A stretch of 64,000 nt of DNA from a bacterium. Lineage in GTDB: Bacteria > Myxococcota_A > Bradymonadia > UBA7976 > UBA1532. The stretch spans positions 1 to 64,000 of the forward strand of contig JAUHYW010000043.1 in assembly GCA_030426085.1 (NCBI GenBank). The letters are read 5' to 3'. Both the position numbers and the translations under genes were made by a program. Under the pieces are notes generated by a model, which was not told where the DNA came from, ran no database searches, and saw only the letters and a list, made by a program, of their open reading frames with translations. Below are positions 60,752 through 64,000 of this stretch, one piece after another; position 1 is the first letter of the stretch; each line of letters starts with the position of its first letter.

Positions 60752-61969
60752 ATGCGCCGCCTCCTCGCCACCCCGCTGCTGCTCGTCGCGCTCGGCGCCA
60801 GCCCCCTGTCAGCCGCCGAGCCCGAAGACGCGCCCGTCGAGCTGACCCCCGAAGAGCTCGAAGCTCTCGAAGCGGGCCTCGACGCCGACGCCGCCAGCGC
60901 GCCCCCGCCGGCCGACGCGCCCCCCGCGCCGCACACCCACGCCGGCCCCGTCGGCAACAGCAACCCCGACATCTCGCTCATCCTCGACACCGCGCTGGCG
61001 GTCTTCGACGGCCCGCCCCGCCAGACCGGGGCCCATGACCCGCAGGCCACCGGCTTCACGCTCCAGCAGCTCGAGATGCACATCGCGGCCAACGTCGACC
61101 CCTACTTCCGGCTCGAGGCCAACCTCGTCTTCGCCGAGTTCGGGGTCGAGGTCGAAGAGGCCTACGGCACCACCCTCGCCCTGCCGGCCGACCTCCAGCT
61201 CCGCGCCGGCCAGATGCTCACCCGCTTCGGTCGCATCAACCCGACCCACCCCCACGCGTGGAGCTTCGTCGACCAGCCCCTGGTCAACGGCAAGCTCTTC
61301 GGCGGCGAGGGTAGCCGGGGCCTGGGCGTCGAGCTGTCGTGGCTCGCCCCGCTGCCGTGGTTCGTCGAGCTGGTCGGCAGCGCAACCCACGCCACCGGGG
61401 CCTGCTGCGCCCGCAGCTTCTACGGGGCCGACGACCTCGGCGTCGAGAGCCCGGCCGACCTGCTCTACACCGCCGCGGTCAAGCAGTTCTTCGCGCTGAG
61501 CCGCGAGTGGTCCGTCGCCTGGGGCCTCTCGGGGCAGTTCGGGCCCAACGCCACCGGCAACGGCAACCGGACCGAGATCTACGGCACCGACCTCTTCATC
61601 CACTTCCGCCCGACCCACAGCCCCGACCGGGCCTGCGTCTCGCTCCAGATCGAGGCGCTGTACCGCACCCGCCAGACCCCCGGCGACCGCCTCGAAGACT
61701 TCGGCGGCTACGGCCAGCTCGTCTGGACCATCGACCCCACCTGGGAGCTGGGCGCGCGCCATGAATACGTCGCCGGAGTGGCCGACGACCCGCTCGACCC
61801 CGAGTGGGACGCCGACCGCCAGCGGAGCACCGTGCAGGCCACCTTCTACCCCTCGCACTTCAGCCGGCTGCGGCTCCAGGGCAGCCGCGCGTTCGGCGAC
61901 GCGGTCACCTGGAGCGGCATGCTCGCGCTCGAGCTGCTCATCGGCGCCCACGGGGCCCACAGCTTCTGA
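60752..61969 (+). CDS. outer-membrane barrel protein of the zinc-uptake operon
   Basis: 405 residues from ATG 60752; the longer frame to 60512 lies in the M15 gene. Signal peptide (LLLVALGASPLSAAE). A His-containing HTH linker (PAPHTHAGP) precedes a barrel-like body with Asp/Asn turns (QLEMHIAANVDPYFRLEANLVFAEFG, LQLRAGQMLTRFGRINPTHPHAW). It shares a base with the znuA frame and starts the operon, so it may help zinc cross the outer membrane. Not a TonB receptor. Confidence 0.75.
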   Translation: MRRLLATPLLLVALGASPLSAAEPEDAPVELTPEELEALEAGLDADAASAPPPADAPPAPHTHAGPVGNSNPDISLILDTALAVFDGPPRQTGAHDPQATGFTLQQLEMHIAANVDPYFRLEANLVFAEFGVEVEEAYGTTLALPADLQLRAGQMLTRFGRINPTHPHAWSFVDQPLVNGKLFGGEGSRGLGVELSWLAPLPWFVELVGSATHATGACCARSFYGADDLGVESPADLLYTAAVKQFFALSREWSVAWGLSGQFGPNATGNGNRTEIYGTDLFIHFRPTHSPDRACVSLQIEALYRTRQTPGDRLEDFGGYGQLVWTIDPTWELGARHEYVAGVADDPLDPEWDADRQRSTVQATFYPSHFSRLRLQGSRAFGDAVTWSGMLALELLIGAHGAHSF

Positions 61970-61980
61970 TGGAGACGACG

Positions 61981-62898
61981 ATGCGCCTCATCCCCCGCCT
62001 GCTCACGCTGCTGGCCCTGCTCGCGCCCTGCGCCGCCCACGCCGAGCTGAAGGTCGTCGCCACGCTGCCCGACCTCGCCGCCATCGCCCGCGAGATCGGC
62101 GGCCCCCACGTCACCGTCACCGCCCTGGCCCCGCCCAGCCAGGACCCGCACTACGTCGACCCCCGGCCCAACCTCATCCTGCCGCTCAACCGGGCCGACC
62201 TGCTCATCGTCAACGGCCTCGAGCTCGAGGTCGGCTGGCTGCCCCCGCTCCAGGTCGCCGCGCGCAACGGCCGCATCCAGACCGGGGGCGACGGCTACTT
62301 CGACGCGTCGTCCGTCGTGCGCCGCCTCGGGGTACCCCAGGGCAAGGTCGACCGGGCGATGGGCGACATCCACCCCGGCGGCAACCCCCACTTCCTGCTC
62401 GACCCCCGCGCCGCCCGCCCGATCGTCGCCGCGCTCGCCACCCGGATGGGCAAGCTCGACCCGAAGCAGGCCGACCGCTACCGGGCCAACGCCGCCGACT
62501 TCGACCGCCGCCTCGCCGCCTTCGCCGATACCCAGCGGGCCCGCTTCGCCGCGCTGCCCGCCGCCCGCCGGCGGGTCGTCGCCTACCACGCCTCGCTGAT
62601 CTACCTCTTCGACTGGCTCGGCCTCGACGAAGCCGAGACCGTCGAGCCCCGCCCGGGCATCGCGCCGACCCCGGCCCACGTCGCCCGGGTCCTCTCGCTG
62701 ATGAAGAAAGACGGCATCCGGGCGGTGGTCCAGGAGGCCTACTACCCCAAGAAGACCAGCGAGACCCTCGCCCGCCTCGCCGGGGGGCAGGTCGTCGTGC
62801 TGCCCGGGGGCACCCCCGACGGTACGGCCTACCTCGCGCACCTCGAGGGCATCGCCGACGCCCTCTACGCCGCGCTCGCCGCCCCGGAGGCCGAGTGA
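61981..62898 (+). CDS. znuA: zinc/manganese ABC transporter binding protein
   Basis: 305 residues. ATG 61981 has GGAGACGACG six bases upstream; ATG 61969 overlaps the previous stop. Signal peptide (LLTLLALLAPCAAHA). Metal ligands of the cluster A-1 (PF01297) family: H in QDPHYVDPRPN, H in GNPHFLLDP, H in AYHASLIYLFDWLGL, and a C-terminal acidic residue. No His-rich loop, so a Mn2+ preference is not excluded. It brings the metal to ZnuB. Confidence 0.9.
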   Translation: MRLIPRLLTLLALLAPCAAHAELKVVATLPDLAAIAREIGGPHVTVTALAPPSQDPHYVDPRPNLILPLNRADLLIVNGLELEVGWLPPLQVAARNGRIQTGGDGYFDASSVVRRLGVPQGKVDRAMGDIHPGGNPHFLLDPRAARPIVAALATRMGKLDPKQADRYRANAADFDRRLAAFADTQRARFAALPAARRRVVAYHASLIYLFDWLGLDEAETVEPRPGIAPTPAHVARVLSLMKKDGIRAVVQEAYYPKKTSETLARLAGGQVVVLPGGTPDGTAYLAHLEGIADALYAALAAPEAE

Positions 62899-63656
62899 CG
62901 CTGCTCCGGGCCCACAGCCTGCGGGTCGGCTACGCCGGCCGGGCCATCCTGCCGCCGCTCGACCTCGCCGTCGACGCCGGCCGATCATGGGCCCTCGTCG
63001 GGCGCAACGGATCGGGCAAGACCACTGCCATGCGCACCGTGCTCGGCCTGCTGCCGCCCATCGCCGGGCTGGTCGAGCGGGCCCCCGGCCTGCGCGTGGG
63101 CTACGTGCCCCAGCGGGCCACCGTCGACGCCTCGGTGCCCGGCCGGGTGCTCGACGTCGTGCGGGCCGGCCTCGACCACGGCTGGAGCTTCCTCGACCCC
63201 CGGGTGCCCCTGCGCGGCCGGCGGGCCATCCGCGACGCGCTCGAAGCCACCGACGCCCTCGACCTGCGCCGCCAGCCCTTCGCCCGGCTCAGCGAAGGCC
63301 AGAAGCAGCGGGTGCTCATCGCCCGCTCGCTCGTCGCCCAACCGGCGCTGATGGTGCTCGACGAGCCCACCAGCGCGCTGGACCCGGTCAGCGAAGACGC
63401 CATCTTCACCCTGCTCGACCGCCTGCGCCGCGAGCGCGGGCTGGCCCTGATCATCGCCAGCCACCAGCTCTCGTACGTGCCCCGCTTCGCGACCCACGCG
63501 GTGCTCGTCGACCGGGAGCACGACCTCGCCCTGGCCGGCACCGCCGCCGAGATCCTCGCCGCCCCCGCCTTCCACGCCCGCTACGGAGCCGCCGCCGCCG
63601 CGCTCGCCGCGCCCACCGCGCAGGCCGCCGACGCCCGGGAGCCGGCCGATGGGTGA
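62895..63656 (+). CDS. znuC: zinc/manganese ABC transporter ATPase
   Basis: 253 residues. GTG 62895 overlaps the znuA stop (GTGA). Walker A GRNGSGKTT near 34, Q-loop VPQRAT, signature LSEGQKQR, Walker B LMVLDEPTSALD, switch His in IIASHQLS. All ABC motifs intact. Stop overlaps the next start by eight bases. Confidence 0.93.
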   Translation: MTLLRAHSLRVGYAGRAILPPLDLAVDAGRSWALVGRNGSGKTTAMRTVLGLLPPIAGLVERAPGLRVGYVPQRATVDASVPGRVLDVVRAGLDHGWSFLDPRVPLRGRRAIRDALEATDALDLRRQPFARLSEGQKQRVLIARSLVAQPALMVLDEPTSALDPVSEDAIFTLLDRLRRERGLALIIASHQLSYVPRFATHAVLVDREHDLALAGTAAEILAAPAFHARYGAAAAALAAPTAQAADAREPADG

Positions 63657-64000
63657 AGGCTTGACCGTCGAGCAGTTCTTCGAGCTGTGGGACCTCTTCC
63701 GCGACGCCGCGCTCACCGGCGCCATCGCCGGGGCGCTGCTCGGCCTGCTCGGGGTCTACGTCGTGCTCCGGCGCATGGTCTTCCTCAGCGCCGCCGTCTC
63801 GCAGGCCGCCGGATGCGGCGTCGCGCTCGCCTTCTACGCCCGGCTGCACCTCGGCGCCACCGGCCTGCTCGCCGACCCCACCCTCGGCGCCGCCGCGCTC
63901 ACCCTGATCGCCGTCGCCCTCATCGTGCGCGGCGGCCGCCAGACCCCCGCCGCCCGGGACGGCCTGCTCGGCGTCATCTGGCTGCTCGGCGCCGCCGGCA
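63649..64000 (+). CDS. znuB: zinc/manganese ABC transporter permease (3' partial)
   Basis: The ATG at 63649 overlaps znuC. The visible 117 residues start MGEGLTVEQFFELWDLFRDAALTGAIAGALLGLLGVYVVLRRMVFLSAAVSQAAGCGVALAFY, with several membrane segments typical of the ABC-3 permease. The gene continues beyond the window. Its product would form the channel with ZnuC and receive metal from ZnuA. Confidence 0.9.
   Translation, partial: MGEGLTVEQFFELWDLFRDAALTGAIAGALLGLLGVYVVLRRMVFLSAAVSQAAGCGVALAFYARLHLGATGLLADPTLGAAALTLIAVALIVRGGRQTPAARDGLLGVIWLLGAAG

Overview
The window is about 70% GC, with short gaps, heavy overlap of start and stop codons and very strong G/C third positions. About half of the genes encode exported lipoproteins with Asp/Pro-rich linkers, together with PilZ proteins, an NtrC-type sigma-54 activator, an AgmX/PglI-type C-terminus, IgGFc-binding and thrombospondin type 3 modules. 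This mix suggests a predatory or social delta-type proteobacterium in the wider Myxococcota/Bradymonadia area. That assignment is inference from gene content; no rRNA is present.

Layout. 1-8059: the 3' part of a long acidic HEAT-repeat protein, heme O synthase, an outer-membrane barrel protein, a sigma-54 response regulator and an NTF2-like lipoprotein. 8115-17080: a membrane gluzincin protease, two PilZ proteins, an operon with a TPR-YggX fusion and a DUF192 lipoprotein, a HisC-like aminotransferase, a UPF0173 protein that has lost most metal ligands, and two small exported or membrane proteins with a decayed gene copy beside them. 17090-23197: surface proteins (thrombospondin type 3 repeats, lipoproteins) around a roughly 1.1 kb non-coding region that contains a striking 42-43 bp tandem repeat array. 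23225-28460: an NmrA-like reductase, a sirtuin, ArsI with two operator-like palindromes, and a TonB-dependent receptor. 28563-38961: lipoproteins (M23 peptidase with eight six-Cys modules, a lipoprotein ending in CxxCH, a beta-helix protein) and ClpB.

39040-48263 is the metabolic core: one nine-gene, translationally coupled operon trpR-trpE-trpG-trpD-trpCF-trpB-trpA-aroF-aroA. It makes tryptophan from chorismate and also encodes the first and sixth steps of the shikimate pathway. A good sigma-70 promoter precedes it, with a trp-operator-like 18-bp dyad over the -10 box, so the operon probably controls itself through its own TrpR.

48297-64000: a GH-like TIM barrel protein, a PilZ protein, a DksA-family regulator, an IgGFc-binding lipoprotein, a methyltransferase, a dienelactone-hydrolase-like lipoprotein, a MerR/TipAS regulator with its own operator, an AgmX/PglI lipoprotein, an M15 peptidase lipoprotein, and a zinc-uptake operon (outer-membrane protein, ZnuA, ZnuC, ZnuB) that runs off the right end. 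I saw no tRNA, rRNA, transposase, integrase, phage gene or CRISPR array.
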